From Wolbachia endosymbiont (group B) of Hofmannophila pseudospretella (GTDB taxonomy: Bacteria; Pseudomonadota; Alphaproteobacteria; Rickettsiales; Anaplasmataceae), in assembly GCF_964028515.1 (NCBI RefSeq), contig NZ_OZ034788.1, positions 682,001 to 746,000 on the forward strand: 64,000 nt of DNA, given 5' to 3'. Under the pieces are notes generated by a model. That model saw only the letters and a list, made by a program, of their open reading frames with translations. It was not told the origin of the DNA and did not search any database. Positions 52,451 to 62,277 of the stretch are shown here, one piece after another (position 1 is the first letter of the stretch; each line of letters starts with the position of its first letter). Both the position numbers and the translations under genes were made by a program.

Positions 52451-53629
52451 CTATATATCTTTAATATAAAAAAATAAATCATGAAATATATCACACACTG
52501 CATTCACATGCATATTCTCAACAACAAGTGGAGGAGTTATTCTTATTACCCTATTATTTAAAATTTTAGTCATTATTAAGCCTTTGTCAAGAGATTGTTT
52601 AACAATTTTATCAGCCAAAGGTACTCTAAGCTCTATCCCTATCAATAAACCCTCCCCACGAACTTCTGAAACGATCTTCGGAAATTCTTCAGTCAAAGGC
52701 AACAACTTTTCTTTTAGATATTTACTGACCTTCTTAACATGGTCAAAAAAGCCTTCCTTTAGCATTACATCGAGTACTGCATTACCAACAGTCATAGCAA
52801 GTGGATTACCTCCATAAGTTGACCCATGAGTTCCTGGAGTGATTGCTTCTGCTATATAATCTTTTACTAAACATGCAGCCAGAGGAAATCCATTACCCAT
52901 AGCCTTCGCACAAGTGAGCATATCAGGTTCAACTCCTATATTTTGATAGTAAAATAGAGAGCCAATCCGTCCATATCCGCATTGCACTTCATCAAAGCAT
53001 AAAATTATTCCTTGAGCTTTTGTTATCTCTCTTACTTTTTTAAGATACTCTACATCCAATGGATGTACTCCGCCTTCACTTTGTATGGGCTCTAAAAATA
53101 TGGCAGCTGTTTCGCTATTGATTTTCTTTTCTAATGCTTCAATGTTATTTCTTGGAATTTTATCAAAACCAGAAAGGAGTGGAGCAAAACCTTCGCGTGA
53201 TTTTTCATTTCCCCCAGCTGAAATTGCAGCAATACTGCGGCCATGAAAACCTCCTTCAATTGTAATGATGTGACTGCGCTTTTCTTGTCCATTTAAGTAG
53301 AAATAGCGGCGAATAAATTTAATTGCAGCTTCTGTTGCTTCAAGTCCACTTGAGCAGAAAAAAACTTTATCGGCAAAGGTAAGTTCTGTTAACCGCTGAG
53401 CAAGCCTTTCCTGCTGGGGAATAGTAAAAATATTAGAGCAGTGCCATAATGAATCCAGTTGCTCCTTCAGTTTATCTGTAATGTATGGATGACAATGCCC
53501 TAGAGAGGTTGTAGAAATTCCTGCAGCAAAGTCTAAATATTTTTTACCATCCTTGTCGAAGAGATATACTCCTTCTCCTCTAACTATAGAAGCTTCAGAT
53601 CTATTATAAGCATTAACAACATGATCCAT
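52451..53629 (-). CDS. argD: acetylornithine/succinyl-DAP aminotransferase family
   Basis: 392 residues, class III PLP transaminase. Motifs: YLDFAAGISTTSLGHCHP, FFCSSGLEATEAAIKFIRRY, CFDEVQCGYGRIGSLFYYQNIGVEPDMLTCAKAMGNGFPLAA (Lys for PLP), and HGSTYGGNPLAMTVGNAVLD. The ArgD group also acts as DapC on N-succinyl-LL-DAP. No arginine genes are seen nearby, and asd plus murA in this window make the DAP role more likely. That role is inference. Confidence 0.9.
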   Translation of the reverse strand: MDHVVNAYNRSEASIVRGEGVYLFDKDGKKYLDFAAGISTTSLGHCHPYITDKLKEQLDSLWHCSNIFTIPQQERLAQRLTELTFADKVFFCSSGLEATEAAIKFIRRYFYLNGQEKRSHIITIEGGFHGRSIAAISAGGNEKSREGFAPLLSGFDKIPRNNIEALEKKINSETAAIFLEPIQSEGGVHPLDVEYLKKVREITKAQGIILCFDEVQCGYGRIGSLFYYQNIGVEPDMLTCAKAMGNGFPLAACLVKDYIAEAITPGTHGSTYGGNPLAMTVGNAVLDVMLKEGFFDHVKKVSKYLKEKLLPLTEEFPKIVSEVRGEGLLIGIELRVPLADKIVKQSLDKGLIMTKILNNRVIRITPPLVVENMHVNAVCDIFHDLFFYIKDI

Positions 53630-53751
53630 TTTAAATATTATCTATACTGTGCATGAAAAAGCTTTCCCTTAATATTGCTTCAACTAAAAATTGGGCTAAT
53701 ATTATACAGTTCAACATAAAATTCAGAAATTTAATATGTAAAAAAGTAAAA

Positions 53752-54171
53752 CTACACCAATTCACATTCAGCAAAAAAGAAAGCTATTTCTCTATGAGCA
53801 TTCTCTAGACTATCAGAACCATGCACTCTATTTTCACTAATATCATTAGCAAAATCACCCCTAATTGTACCTTTATCTGCCTGTTTTGGATCTGTAGCAC
53901 CCATGATTTGTCTGTATTTACTGACTGCATTTTCACCAATTAAAACTTGAACTATCACAGACCCAGAAGTCATAAATTCCACCAACTCTTCAAAAAAAGG
54001 CCTATCCTTATGAATTTCATAAAACAGCTCTGCTTGTTTTTTTGTCAGCAGCATCTTTCTCTGTGCTATAATTTTTAGTCCAGATTTTTCAATGTAAGAA
54101 TTTATACTGCCTGTAATATTATTTTTTACTGCATCAGGTTTTAATATCGAAAGTGTTCTCTCAATTGCCAT
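53752..54171 (-). CDS. ndk: nucleoside diphosphate kinase
   Basis: 139 residues. It phosphorylates nucleoside diphosphates from ATP. Markers are ERTLSILKPDAVKNNITG, GATDPKQADKGTIRGDFA and the active His in NRVHGSDSLENAHREIAFFF (His117). Normal length. Alone on its strand, with 122 bases before argD and 114 to the divergent gene. Confidence 0.95.
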   Translation of the reverse strand: MAIERTLSILKPDAVKNNITGSINSYIEKSGLKIIAQRKMLLTKKQAELFYEIHKDRPFFEELVEFMTSGSVIVQVLIGENAVSKYRQIMGATDPKQADKGTIRGDFANDISENRVHGSDSLENAHREIAFFFAECELV

Positions 54172-54285
54172 ATTATTTCCTTATATTAAGATCGTATATT
54201 TATAGGTTTATTTTATTATAAACTTTGATTTGATAAAAGCAATTTTTCACTTATAGTTAAGAATAAACCATCAAGAGAGTATTGT

Positions 54286-55095
54286 ATGCATGCTTGTTGT
54301 AAAAAAACTAAATCTACTACCAAACAACCGGTTGAAACTGAATCTTCTGCTAAAACATTTGTTAATAATTTAAAATCATCAATTTTTTGTGGAACAAAGG
54401 GATTTTTAACTTTTAATTTGGCGTGTTTGAGTTATTTGGAGTATAGCGCATATCGTAATACAAAATTAAAAGAAGGCGCTTTTTTTGCAATAAAAAGAAA
54501 CATCATTCCATTTCTTGAAATGACAATCATAGTGCCATTTATTTGTCTTGCATTACCTATGATAGGTAGTATAAGTCTTAAGGAGTGTGCACTTACATGC
54601 GCTGCATTGATGATTGCAACATGTTTTGTTATAAGAACCTTTCACTTGCGTGAAAAGTTATTGAAAAAAATGACTAATAATGAAAATTATACCGAGAAAC
54701 AAATAGAGCAGGAATTTAAGAAAGACATTATAAAATTTCCTATCTTTGATAAAAACAGACAGCATATTGAGTATAATTCTCCTAATCCAGGACAACTAAT
54801 GAATGAAAGTCCTCCCTCTCTCTTTGTTAGGTTTTTACTTTTTCCCCTTACTATTCTTCTGAAGGCCCTACAAAGCTGCATAATGATATCTTTGGCTGCT
54901 GTTGAGCTTCTTGAAGCAGTTCCAAGTTTCTGTGTTGATGTGGTTTTTGATAGAAACTTTGTATCTACACAGAGTAACGTGAAGAGATCTGGCCATCTAT
55001 TGTATGCTAGTGTGAGAAATTTAGTGCCTGTAACTAAACTTGATGAGTGTGTAGCTGATTTTATAGGCAAACCTGAAGCAAGGTGTTGTCAGTGA
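54286..55095 (+). CDS. hypothetical membrane protein with Cys-rich termini
   Basis: 269 residues. It begins MHACCKKTKS and ends RCCQ, with Cys pairs at both ends. Hydrophobic regions lie at about 38-55, 68-98, 100-120 and 175-205. The middle (120-170) is polar. No family recognised. It overlaps hemH by 13 bases, so the two are probably co-transcribed. Confidence 0.6.
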   Translation: MHACCKKTKSTTKQPVETESSAKTFVNNLKSSIFCGTKGFLTFNLACLSYLEYSAYRNTKLKEGAFFAIKRNIIPFLEMTIIVPFICLALPMIGSISLKECALTCAALMIATCFVIRTFHLREKLLKKMTNNENYTEKQIEQEFKKDIIKFPIFDKNRQHIEYNSPNPGQLMNESPPSLFVRFLLFPLTILLKALQSCIMISLAAVELLEAVPSFCVDVVFDRNFVSTQSNVKRSGHLLYASVRNLVPVTKLDECVADFIGKPEARCCQ

Positions 55096-56054
55096 AGAAG
55101 GCAGTAATCTTATTTAACCTAGGCGGGCCTGATTCACTGAGTGCAGTTCGTCTTTTTTTATTTAATCTCTTTTATGATAGAAGAATAGTCAATCTACCCA
55201 ATCCTTTCCGCTTTCTTTTAGCAAAGTTTATCTCCAAAAGGCGAGAAAATACTGCACAAGAAATATACGAGCACATTGGAGGTAAGTCTCCAATTTTGGA
55301 GAATACAAAAGCACAAGCTGATGCTTTAGAACTAAAATTAAATGAAGATGGAAACCATGTGTATAAGATATTCATCTGCATGCGTTATTGGCATCCATTT
55401 GCTGATGAAGTTGTTAAAAGCGTAAAGCAATTCGACCCTGACGAAATCATTCTGTTACCACTATATCCACAATATTCAACCACCACAACTCTATCATCCA
55501 TCGAGAATTGGCAAAAAAATGCCAAAAAACATAGCCTAGAATGTAACACAACAATAATCAATAATTATTATGACAATGAAGACTTTATTGAAGCTTACAC
55601 CAATCTGACAGCTAAGTACTACAAGTTAGCTAGCAAAATCGGTAAGCCAAGAGTACTGTTTTCAGCTCATAGCTTGCCTCTTAGTATCATTAAAAAAGGC
55701 GACCCTTACGCTTCACAGATAGAAAAAACAGTAAAGTTAATAGTAAAAAAATTGAATATTGAAGATCTTGATTGGGGAATATGTTATCAGAGTAAGGTTG
55801 GCCCAGTAAAATGGTTGGAGCCTAGCACTGAAAGTGAATTGTCACGCGCAAAAGCCGATGATATACCCGTAGTTTTATCACCTATATCTTTTGTGTCTGA
55901 ACATTCGGAAACACTGGTTGAACTTGATATAGAGTATAAAGCAATTATCAAAGACGGATATTATTTTCGCGTACCAACTCTCAGTACTGATCTCTTATTT
56001 ATCAAATGCTTGGCAGATTTATGTTTAGATCATTCTCAAGGTCCTGATTTATAG
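55083..56054 (+). CDS. hemH: ferrochelatase
   Basis: 323 residues. It inserts iron into protoporphyrin IX, the last heme step. Markers are KKAVILFNLGGPDSLSAVRLFLFNLF, IGGKSPILENT, MRYWHPFADEVVK, LLPLYPQYSTTTTLSS, the catalytic His in LFSAHSLPLSIIKKGDPY, and YQSKVGPVKWLEPST. The start could be GTG 55083 or GTG 55092 just inside. It supplies heme for the bc1 genes and oxidases. Confidence 0.95.
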   Translation: MLSVKKAVILFNLGGPDSLSAVRLFLFNLFYDRRIVNLPNPFRFLLAKFISKRRENTAQEIYEHIGGKSPILENTKAQADALELKLNEDGNHVYKIFICMRYWHPFADEVVKSVKQFDPDEIILLPLYPQYSTTTTLSSIENWQKNAKKHSLECNTTIINNYYDNEDFIEAYTNLTAKYYKLASKIGKPRVLFSAHSLPLSIIKKGDPYASQIEKTVKLIVKKLNIEDLDWGICYQSKVGPVKWLEPSTESELSRAKADDIPVVLSPISFVSEHSETLVELDIEYKAIIKDGYYFRVPTLSTDLLFIKCLADLCLDHSQGPDL

Positions 56055-56116
56055 CACTTTATCTTTTAAGATTTTTATGGTATAACATTAAAAAGTTATT
56101 ATTTTATTATCTACTT

Positions 56117-56920
56117 ATGCCAAAAGGTAAGCCAAATACATTTATACACAGTATACATGATGCTCACAATCATGATATTAGAAAGATGTATTGTATTGCA
56201 GTAGGTTTAACAGGCATATTGTGTAAAATTTCATTGCAATTCTGTTGCGAGTTTATTGATAACAACAGATCCAATATTTGTACTATATTAGATATTGCCA
56301 AGTTCATAAAATTACCAACATCAACATTACTCATTCTTCATTCTGGACTCAAGTTAGCTGGATATAAATCTCAGGACGATAAAGGTGAGCCTAAAAAACC
56401 AGCACAGGTTATAGGTAGCTTAGCCTTCTTGGCAAATTGTACAATAGGAATATTGATGCAGACAAAAATCATTCATTTCCTAGCTGGGAACAATAAAGAT
56501 ATAATAAGTTATATTAGCTTAACATCAGCAGTTCTGTTTCTATTTTCAGAATTTATAAGCTATTATTATACATGGAAGAAGTATCTGGATAATAAGAATC
56601 CTGAAAAATCTGCTGAATGTAGAAAAGATGTTATTTTCAGCACGATAACCTTGTCATTAGGCTTATTAAGCTTTACATTAAAGAGAATGGAAATTGCAAC
56701 TATACCGATAGACTTGGGTGGTGGCATAATCTATAACTTCAACTTAAGCATAACAGTTAGCTTAATATTAAGCATAGCATACTTGATATCAAACATCGAT
56801 AAGTTTGTTAATCAACCTAGTAATGGCACTGATCCTTCTACTGGACTCTATCATGCTCACCATACTCAGCCCGGTAATGATGGTAATGATCTGCCCGATG
56901 GCAACGCTGTGGGAATGTAA
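56117..56920 (+). CDS. hypothetical polytopic membrane protein
   Basis: 267 residues. Five or six hydrophobic helices: about 24-45, 65-80, 92-118, 126-146, 166-190 and 205-230. A soluble C-terminal tail is rich in Gly, Asn, Pro, Asp and His (GLYHAHHTQPGNDGNDLPDG). No signal peptide in the usual sense and no recognised family. Confidence 0.6.
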   Translation: MPKGKPNTFIHSIHDAHNHDIRKMYCIAVGLTGILCKISLQFCCEFIDNNRSNICTILDIAKFIKLPTSTLLILHSGLKLAGYKSQDDKGEPKKPAQVIGSLAFLANCTIGILMQTKIIHFLAGNNKDIISYISLTSAVLFLFSEFISYYYTWKKYLDNKNPEKSAECRKDVIFSTITLSLGLLSFTLKRMEIATIPIDLGGGIIYNFNLSITVSLILSIAYLISNIDKFVNQPSNGTDPSTGLYHAHHTQPGNDGNDLPDGNAVGM

Positions 56921-56923
56921 GGA

Positions 56924-58078
56924 TTAGAGGTGAAAAGATTTTATTTCTACTGCCAATGCTAATACTGCTAATTTGCTAACAATGTTCCAAAGTGGCAGAG
57001 TTTTATTTTCTTGGCTGATGTCATAAAATTCACAGTCAGTGGAATTCAAGCTAGAATATGTATCTTTTCTATTATTGCATCGATATAAGTAGCACGCAGG
57101 CGTATTCCCTACATAGTATATCAGCGGTTCTGCAGGACTGCACTTAAATACATCGATAGTTGGTACACCTTCTTGTATAATAACACTACTTACTTCTATA
57201 CCTTCCTTTACCTTTTTCATTTTACTGCGCTTTTTTTTGTTGAGGTTTAACACTTCTTCACCACTTGTCACTGTTATGATACCCATTCCGTATGTGCCAT
57301 TGCTTGCTTTGATAAAAACGTAAGGTTGTGTTTTTATTTTATATTCCTGATATTTACTTTGTATTAGAGACAATACTTGATCAACTTTAACCGCTATTGC
57401 TTTTAGTGATGAATCATCATTAAAATCTACTTCATTACAATTTTCTGTAAGTGCAGAAATGAGCCATGAGTCTATTTTAAACCCGCTACAAAATTCGGAC
57501 GCTAATTTTTGATAAATTTCAAAATACTTAAATTTCTGTCTACTGTGCCAACCATACAGTGGGCTCGGTATTATCTCTTGTTTTACATTTTTGAGAATAT
57601 CTGGAATGTGGCTTGTCATATCTCTATTCAGTATAATAACATCGGGTACAAATCCTGAAGTTGTCTTTAACAAAGAATTTTCTTTTACAATAGTCTCATA
57701 TAATTCTATTAAATTATATGCTTCACTGTGAAAGAGACCAATTTTAGTTTCGAAACCTGCAAGTTGAAGCACCTTTTCTATGGCAAATACATTTTCTATA
57801 TACATTTTATTTCGTGTGTAATTTTCCGGTATTATAAGGGCTTTCTTATATTGTTTTGTTTCGAAGTAGCTTTTTATCAATTTTGCTGCTGTTACTCTCG
57901 ATACCTCGCTCAGATTGTTGAAACCTGCAGGAAATAAATTAGCGTCTACTGGAGCAATTTTGTAGCTGGAGTTTCTAAGATCTATAGAGCTATAAAATGG
58001 CAATGTAAGGCCGTTAAATTTTGCCTCAAACCAATTATTTATATCTTTTTCCAGATTTGGATGAATTATGTTTTGCAT
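56924..58078 (-). CDS. gshA: glutamate-cysteine ligase (proteobacterial GshA type)
   Basis: 384 residues of the alternative GshA family (TIGR02049, as in Acidithiobacillus), different from E. coli GshA. Features: LPFYSSIDLRNSSYKIAPVDANLFPAGFNNL, VIILNRDMTSHIPDIL, PLYGWHSRQKFKYF, FIKASNGTYGMGIITVTSGEEVL (ATP-grasp-like loop) and a C-terminal 'YxVGNTPACYLYRCN'. First step of glutathione synthesis. gshB is not in the window. Confidence 0.85.
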   Translation of the reverse strand: MQNIIHPNLEKDINNWFEAKFNGLTLPFYSSIDLRNSSYKIAPVDANLFPAGFNNLSEVSRVTAAKLIKSYFETKQYKKALIIPENYTRNKMYIENVFAIEKVLQLAGFETKIGLFHSEAYNLIELYETIVKENSLLKTTSGFVPDVIILNRDMTSHIPDILKNVKQEIIPSPLYGWHSRQKFKYFEIYQKLASEFCSGFKIDSWLISALTENCNEVDFNDDSSLKAIAVKVDQVLSLIQSKYQEYKIKTQPYVFIKASNGTYGMGIITVTSGEEVLNLNKKKRSKMKKVKEGIEVSSVIIQEGVPTIDVFKCSPAEPLIYYVGNTPACYLYRCNNRKDTYSSLNSTDCEFYDISQENKTLPLWNIVSKLAVLALAVEIKSFHL

Positions 58079-58157
58079 CTACACTTTAAATGTTATAAGA
58101 AAAGTACTATATTATAAGTTATAATCTATATAATATAACGAATTAAAATAACAAAAA

Positions 58158-58712
58158 ATGATTAATCATGACAGCAGTAAAATGTATGGTACTACTATAC
58201 TGTCAATTAGAAGAGACAAAAATGTAGTAGTAATAGGTGATGGGCAAGTCTCGCTAGGCCATACCGTTATAAAATCTGGAGCAAAAAAAGTTAGGCGTCT
58301 TTCTGGTGACTCCGTAATTGCCGGTTTTGCTGGAGCAACAGCTGATGCATTTACTCTCTTCGAAAGGCTAGAATCTAAACTTGATAAGCACCCAGGACAG
58401 TTAATGAGGGCATGTGTTGAACTTGCAAAAGACTGGAGAATGGATAAATATCTAAGAAAATTAGAAGCTATGATGATCGTGGCAGACAAGTCCATTTCAT
58501 TGGTCATTACAGGAACGGGTGATGTTCTTGAACCTGAGGATGGCATTGCAGCCATTGGCTCTGGAGGAAATTTTGCTTTATCTGCAGCAAAAGCTTTGAT
58601 TGACGTTGAAGGAATATCAATAGAGGAGATTGCAAAAAAGGCTATGAAGATAGCTGCCGATATATGTGTTTATACAAACCATAATCTAATTATTGAAAAA
58701 ATAAAGGAGTAA
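58158..58712 (+). CDS. hslV: HslV protease subunit
   Basis: 184 residues. Proteasome-like peptidase subunit of HslVU. The mature catalytic Thr should be one of the T-T in YGTTILSIRRDKNVVVIGDGQVSLG. The classical GDGQVS, MKSGAKKVRRL and IAAIGSGGNFALSAAKAL segments are present. The start could be ATG 58158 or ATG 58182. hslU begins one base after the stop, following an AAGGAG site. Confidence 0.95.
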   Translation: MINHDSSKMYGTTILSIRRDKNVVVIGDGQVSLGHTVIKSGAKKVRRLSGDSVIAGFAGATADAFTLFERLESKLDKHPGQLMRACVELAKDWRMDKYLRKLEAMMIVADKSISLVITGTGDVLEPEDGIAAIGSGGNFALSAAKALIDVEGISIEEIAKKAMKIAADICVYTNHNLIIEKIKE

Positions 58713-58713
58713 T

Positions 58714-60165
58714 ATGTCAAGAACTTTGTGTACCAATTCTTCTGGTCAACCTGTAGTAGGTCAATTTGATAATAATGATGACTGTAATGAGAAAAATAGC
58801 CTCTATGAAAATGAAGGTACAGGAAGTAGCAGCATTCAAAGCTCACAAGCTTTATTAGATGATCTACCACCACAGAAGATAGTTAAAGAATTAGACAGAT
58901 TTATAATCGGGCAGAATGATGCAAAGCGCGCTGTTGCTATTGCACTCAGAAATCGTTGGCGTCGAAATAAAGTCCCACTTCCACTACGTGAAGAGATTAT
59001 ACCTAAGAATATACTCATGATAGGCCATACGGGAGTTGGTAAAACTGAAATAGCTCGCCGTTTAGCAAAGCTTGCTGGTGCACCTTTTATAAAAGTTGAA
59101 GCAACGAAATTTACTGAAATAGGATATGTTGGACGTGATGTTGACTCGATAATACGTGATTTAGTTGACGCAGCAATAGTTTTAGTTAAGGAAAAAGCAC
59201 GTAAAGCCTTAACTAAAAAAGCTTTAGGTTTGGCTGAAAAGATAATAGTCAACTCCATGGTTGGTGAAGATGCAACCGAGGAAAGCAAAAAAGTTTTCAG
59301 AGAAAGACTGAGAAATAAGGAATTTGAAGATGGAGAAGTTTCTATTAACGTCAGGGAGAGCAAGGGTATGCTACCCACTTTTGATATACCTGGTATGCCA
59401 GGTGGGCAAATTGGTGTGATGAACGTAACAGAAATCGTGGGCAAGATGTTTAATGGGAGCAAAAAAACAAAAACTATTACAGTTAAAGTGAAAGAAGCAC
59501 GTGAAATATTGATTAATGAAGAAAGCGAAAGGTTAATGGATGAAGACAAGATAATTAAAGAAGCGATTGATCTTGTTAGCAATGAAGGCATAGTGTTTTT
59601 AGATGAAATAGATAAAATTGCAGCACGTACAGAAATAAAAGGTGAAGTCAACAGAGAAGGAGTGCAGCGCGATCTGTTACCATTACTTGAGGGAACAACT
59701 GTTTCAACTAAGTATGGCCCCGTAAAAACAGACTATATATTATTTATTGCATCTGGTGCTTTTCATTTATCTAAGCCATCTGATCTTTTACCAGAATTAC
59801 AGGGTAGATTGCCAATTAGAGTGGAACTTAAGGCGCTTACTCAAGAGGATCTAATAAAAATATTAAAGGAACCAGAATCTAGTTTGTTAAAACAGTATAT
59901 AGCGTTAATGAAAACGGAAAATGTAACACTTGAGTTTACTGATGATGGTATAGAGACTATAGCTGAAATAGCATTTACAGTTAATAGAGAAGTGGAAAAT
60001 ATAGGTGCAAGAAGACTTCATACTGTCATGGAGAAGCTTTTGGATGAAATAAGTTTTATCGCTTCTGAAAAAAATAGTGAAAAATTTGTTATAGATAGCA
60101 AATATGTAAGAGATAAACTAGAGTCAATTTCAAAGCAGCTTGATTTATCTAAATTTATACTTTAG
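58714..60165 (+). CDS. hslU: HslU ATPase subunit
   Basis: 483 residues. AAA+ unfoldase that feeds HslV. The Walker A is GHTGVGKTE; IVFLDEIDKIAAR is Walker B; the I-domain (about 170-260) and C-terminal sensor 2 (IGARRLHTVMEKLLDEISF) are present. An N-terminal extension of about 45 residues (MSRTLCTNSSGQPVVGQ...) precedes the usual HslU start (LPPQKIVKELDRFIIGQ) and is polar and probably disordered. Ends FIL, as needed for HslV activation. Confidence 0.94.
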   Translation: MSRTLCTNSSGQPVVGQFDNNDDCNEKNSLYENEGTGSSSIQSSQALLDDLPPQKIVKELDRFIIGQNDAKRAVAIALRNRWRRNKVPLPLREEIIPKNILMIGHTGVGKTEIARRLAKLAGAPFIKVEATKFTEIGYVGRDVDSIIRDLVDAAIVLVKEKARKALTKKALGLAEKIIVNSMVGEDATEESKKVFRERLRNKEFEDGEVSINVRESKGMLPTFDIPGMPGGQIGVMNVTEIVGKMFNGSKKTKTITVKVKEAREILINEESERLMDEDKIIKEAIDLVSNEGIVFLDEIDKIAARTEIKGEVNREGVQRDLLPLLEGTTVSTKYGPVKTDYILFIASGAFHLSKPSDLLPELQGRLPIRVELKALTQEDLIKILKEPESSLLKQYIALMKTENVTLEFTDDGIETIAEIAFTVNREVENIGARRLHTVMEKLLDEISFIASEKNSEKFVIDSKYVRDKLESISKQLDLSKFIL

Positions 60166-60235
60166 AGGAAGCCTACTTTAAGTAATATAGAGCATTCAAG
60201 AGGTTTTATTTTTTCTTACTTCGTAATTCTTTAAG

Positions 60236-61108
60236 CTATTTTTCAATAGTAGAATTCAAGCTTAAATCAATTATTGCAATATCAAAATCTATGTCTTTTG
60301 TTAATACATCAGTTAAAAGGTCAGGTGGAGAAAGAACTGTTCTTTTATTACCAGCTCTCATTCCCACAACTCCAAGCTCTATAGCAAGTGGTGTTTTTTT
60401 GTCACCAACCTTAAACTGCACTATTTGATCTTTGATTATATACTCACCATTATGTCTCTTTATGCTATATTGAACTGATATCTCATCGCCACATTTTACT
60501 CGTTTTCCAGTTTTGTTAATTAAATTATTAAAAATCATCAGGTTATTTACTGAATCGGGATATTTATCTTTTACTTCAATCAGTTTGATGTAATAAGAGT
60601 TAAAACTCATTTTGTTGTCATCAGCAGCAATAGTAACTACACGCTCTCCGCCTTCTTTCATACCTATTACCCCTAAATTCACTTCTTTTAAGTAATCCTG
60701 ACCTATTTTCAAATTGACATCAGTCGGAAGTAGCGTTGCTAGGTTGTTGGAGACTTTGTACATTTGTAGCAGAACTTCTTGGCCACAGAAAACTTTACTG
60801 CCACTGCCTTCAGTAATTTCATAAAAGTTTATCATCTCTTCTTCTTTTTGCTGTGTTATTTCTTCTAAGTATTCTGCTAACCCATGCTTTTCAATATAAC
60901 GATCAAGAGCTGATTCAAGTATCGGCCTGACCAAATAACTTGCTATCATCTGTGTCAAACCACCATGTGTAGCATTTATTTCGTAAAGCTTTTCCCTTTT
61001 CTCTGGTTTATCTTTGTTTATATAAACAATCGTAATTATAAAAGCAGAAGCTAAAGTGAGAATCATTACTACAGAGATAAACATTTGTAATATAATTTTT
61101 CTAACCAT
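60236..61108 (-). CDS. membrane-anchored tandem FKBP-like protein
   Basis: 290 residues. One membrane helix (about 10-30) anchors a periplasmic or cytosolic region with two FKBP-type units. Unit 1 holds VFCGQEVLLQMYKVS ... EVNLGVIGMKEGGERVVTIAA; unit 2 holds VKCGDEISVQYSIKRHNGEYI ... AIELGVVGMRAGNKRTVLSPPDLL. The G-M-x-x-G-x-x-R strand is typical of FKBP prolyl isomerases, but active-site aromatics are poorly kept, so chaperone activity is more likely. It overlaps ispA by eight bases. Confidence 0.75.
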   Translation of the reverse strand: MVRKIILQMFISVVMILTLASAFIITIVYINKDKPEKREKLYEINATHGGLTQMIASYLVRPILESALDRYIEKHGLAEYLEEITQQKEEEMINFYEITEGSGSKVFCGQEVLLQMYKVSNNLATLLPTDVNLKIGQDYLKEVNLGVIGMKEGGERVVTIAADDNKMSFNSYYIKLIEVKDKYPDSVNNLMIFNNLINKTGKRVKCGDEISVQYSIKRHNGEYIIKDQIVQFKVGDKKTPLAIELGVVGMRAGNKRTVLSPPDLLTDVLTKDIDFDIAIIDLSLNSTIEK

Positions 61109-61883
61109 CCTTCTTTACTTGATTCAATAAATCATATAAGTCATTAGTATTCCCTGAAAGCGTACTTAAATTATCTGAGGCCTGTTTAAAGAGACTATCT
61201 ATATAGTTTTCCATTTCATTTTTTCCAAGCACGGACATTAAATTGTTTGTTTTATCTTGCTCATAATCTTCGATATCATCTTTGGCTTGAAAAATAAGCC
61301 CTAGATTTATTCCATAGTTATATAATGCTTCCCGCTCCTTGTCTGTAGCGCCTCCTATTATAGCCCCTATTTCACATGAAGCTGCAAATAGTTTTGCAGT
61401 TTTCATCAAATGAATTTCTTTTATTTTGTCAAAATCTGCACCTATATCTAAAATCTGCCCTCCCACCATTCCCTTCATTCCTGTTGCTTGAGAGAGCACT
61501 TTTATGATCTCACAATTTAACACAGATAATATCTCAAAAGCCAGGGTAAGTAATGCATCTCCGGCCAGTACTGCTGTTGCTTCACCAAATTTTTTGTGGC
61601 AGCTTGGCTGGCCTCTGCGGGTATCACTGTTATCCATACATGGCAGATCATCGTGAATTAGGGAGTAAGCATGAATAAATTCAATTGCTGCTGCTGTTGT
61701 TATTGCTTTTTCAACCTTTATGTTGAATATCGACGAAGATGCTATAACTAAAAAAGAACGTATATGTTTTGCAGGAGCAAGAAGCACATAACGCATAGCT
61801 GATATAAGTTTATTCTCACTATTTTCAGGTAAGAGCTTATTCACTTCTACAACAAGCAAATTTTTTGTTGTTTCGTCTAGCAT
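61101..61883 (-). CDS. ispA: polyprenyl (farnesyl) diphosphate synthase
   Basis: 260 residues. First aspartate-rich motif DDLPCMDNSDTRRGQPSCHKKFG, second DDIEDYEQDKTNNLMSVLG. KHIRSFLVIASSSIF and GQILDIGADF are typical of short-chain synthases making geranyl/farnesyl diphosphate for ubiquinone and bactoprenol. Slightly shorter than E. coli IspA. In the first block a Lys-His-Ile-Arg replaces the usual KR-LRP, so activity should be checked. Confidence 0.9.
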   Translation of the reverse strand: MLDETTKNLLVVEVNKLLPENSENKLISAMRYVLLAPAKHIRSFLVIASSSIFNIKVEKAITTAAAIEFIHAYSLIHDDLPCMDNSDTRRGQPSCHKKFGEATAVLAGDALLTLAFEILSVLNCEIIKVLSQATGMKGMVGGQILDIGADFDKIKEIHLMKTAKLFAASCEIGAIIGGATDKEREALYNYGINLGLIFQAKDDIEDYEQDKTNNLMSVLGKNEMENYIDSLFKQASDNLSTLSGNTNDLYDLLNQVKKDG

Positions 61884-62010
61884 TTTTAAATCTATTAACT
61901 ATCGAGTGCTATGAGATAGGAAGTTTTTAATAGTTTATATAATCATAAAAGCTATTGCAAACATCAAAATTTCTTATAACATCAGAGAATAGGTTATTTT
62001 TTAGTAAGAA

Positions 62011-62271
62011 ATGAACGAATTGGCAAAAAGCACTAGGGAAGATATAGAAGAAAAAGTAAAGAAGATTATACTAGAGCACATCAGTAAGGATGTAGAGGGA
62101 TTTGGTAGTTCTTCAAAGCTTTCAGACCATGGCACAGATAGTTTAGATGCAGTTGAAATAATCATGGCAGCTGAAGAAGAATTTGGTATAGAGATTCCTG
62201 ATGAAGATGCGCAAAAAATGGAAACTATGGAACAGATAGTTGAATATGTAGTAAACAAAGCAAACAATTGA
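62011..62271 (+). CDS. acpP: acyl carrier protein
   Basis: 86 residues, acidic, normal size. The phosphopantetheine Ser is Ser44 in HGTDSLDAVEIIMAAEEEFGIEIPDEDAQKMETM. Carrier of fatty-acid and probably lipoyl precursors. It precedes fabF by six bases, as in many bacteria. Confidence 0.97.
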   Translation: MNELAKSTREDIEEKVKKIILEHISKDVEGFGSSSKLSDHGTDSLDAVEIIMAAEEEFGIEIPDEDAQKMETMEQIVEYVVNKANN

Positions 62272-62277
62272 TGTTGA

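Noticed and set aside
58836..59651. 271-codon minus-strand ORF inside hslU
   Set aside because: Shadow of a strongly conserved gene; composition is Ser/Ile-rich and without a recognisable domain.
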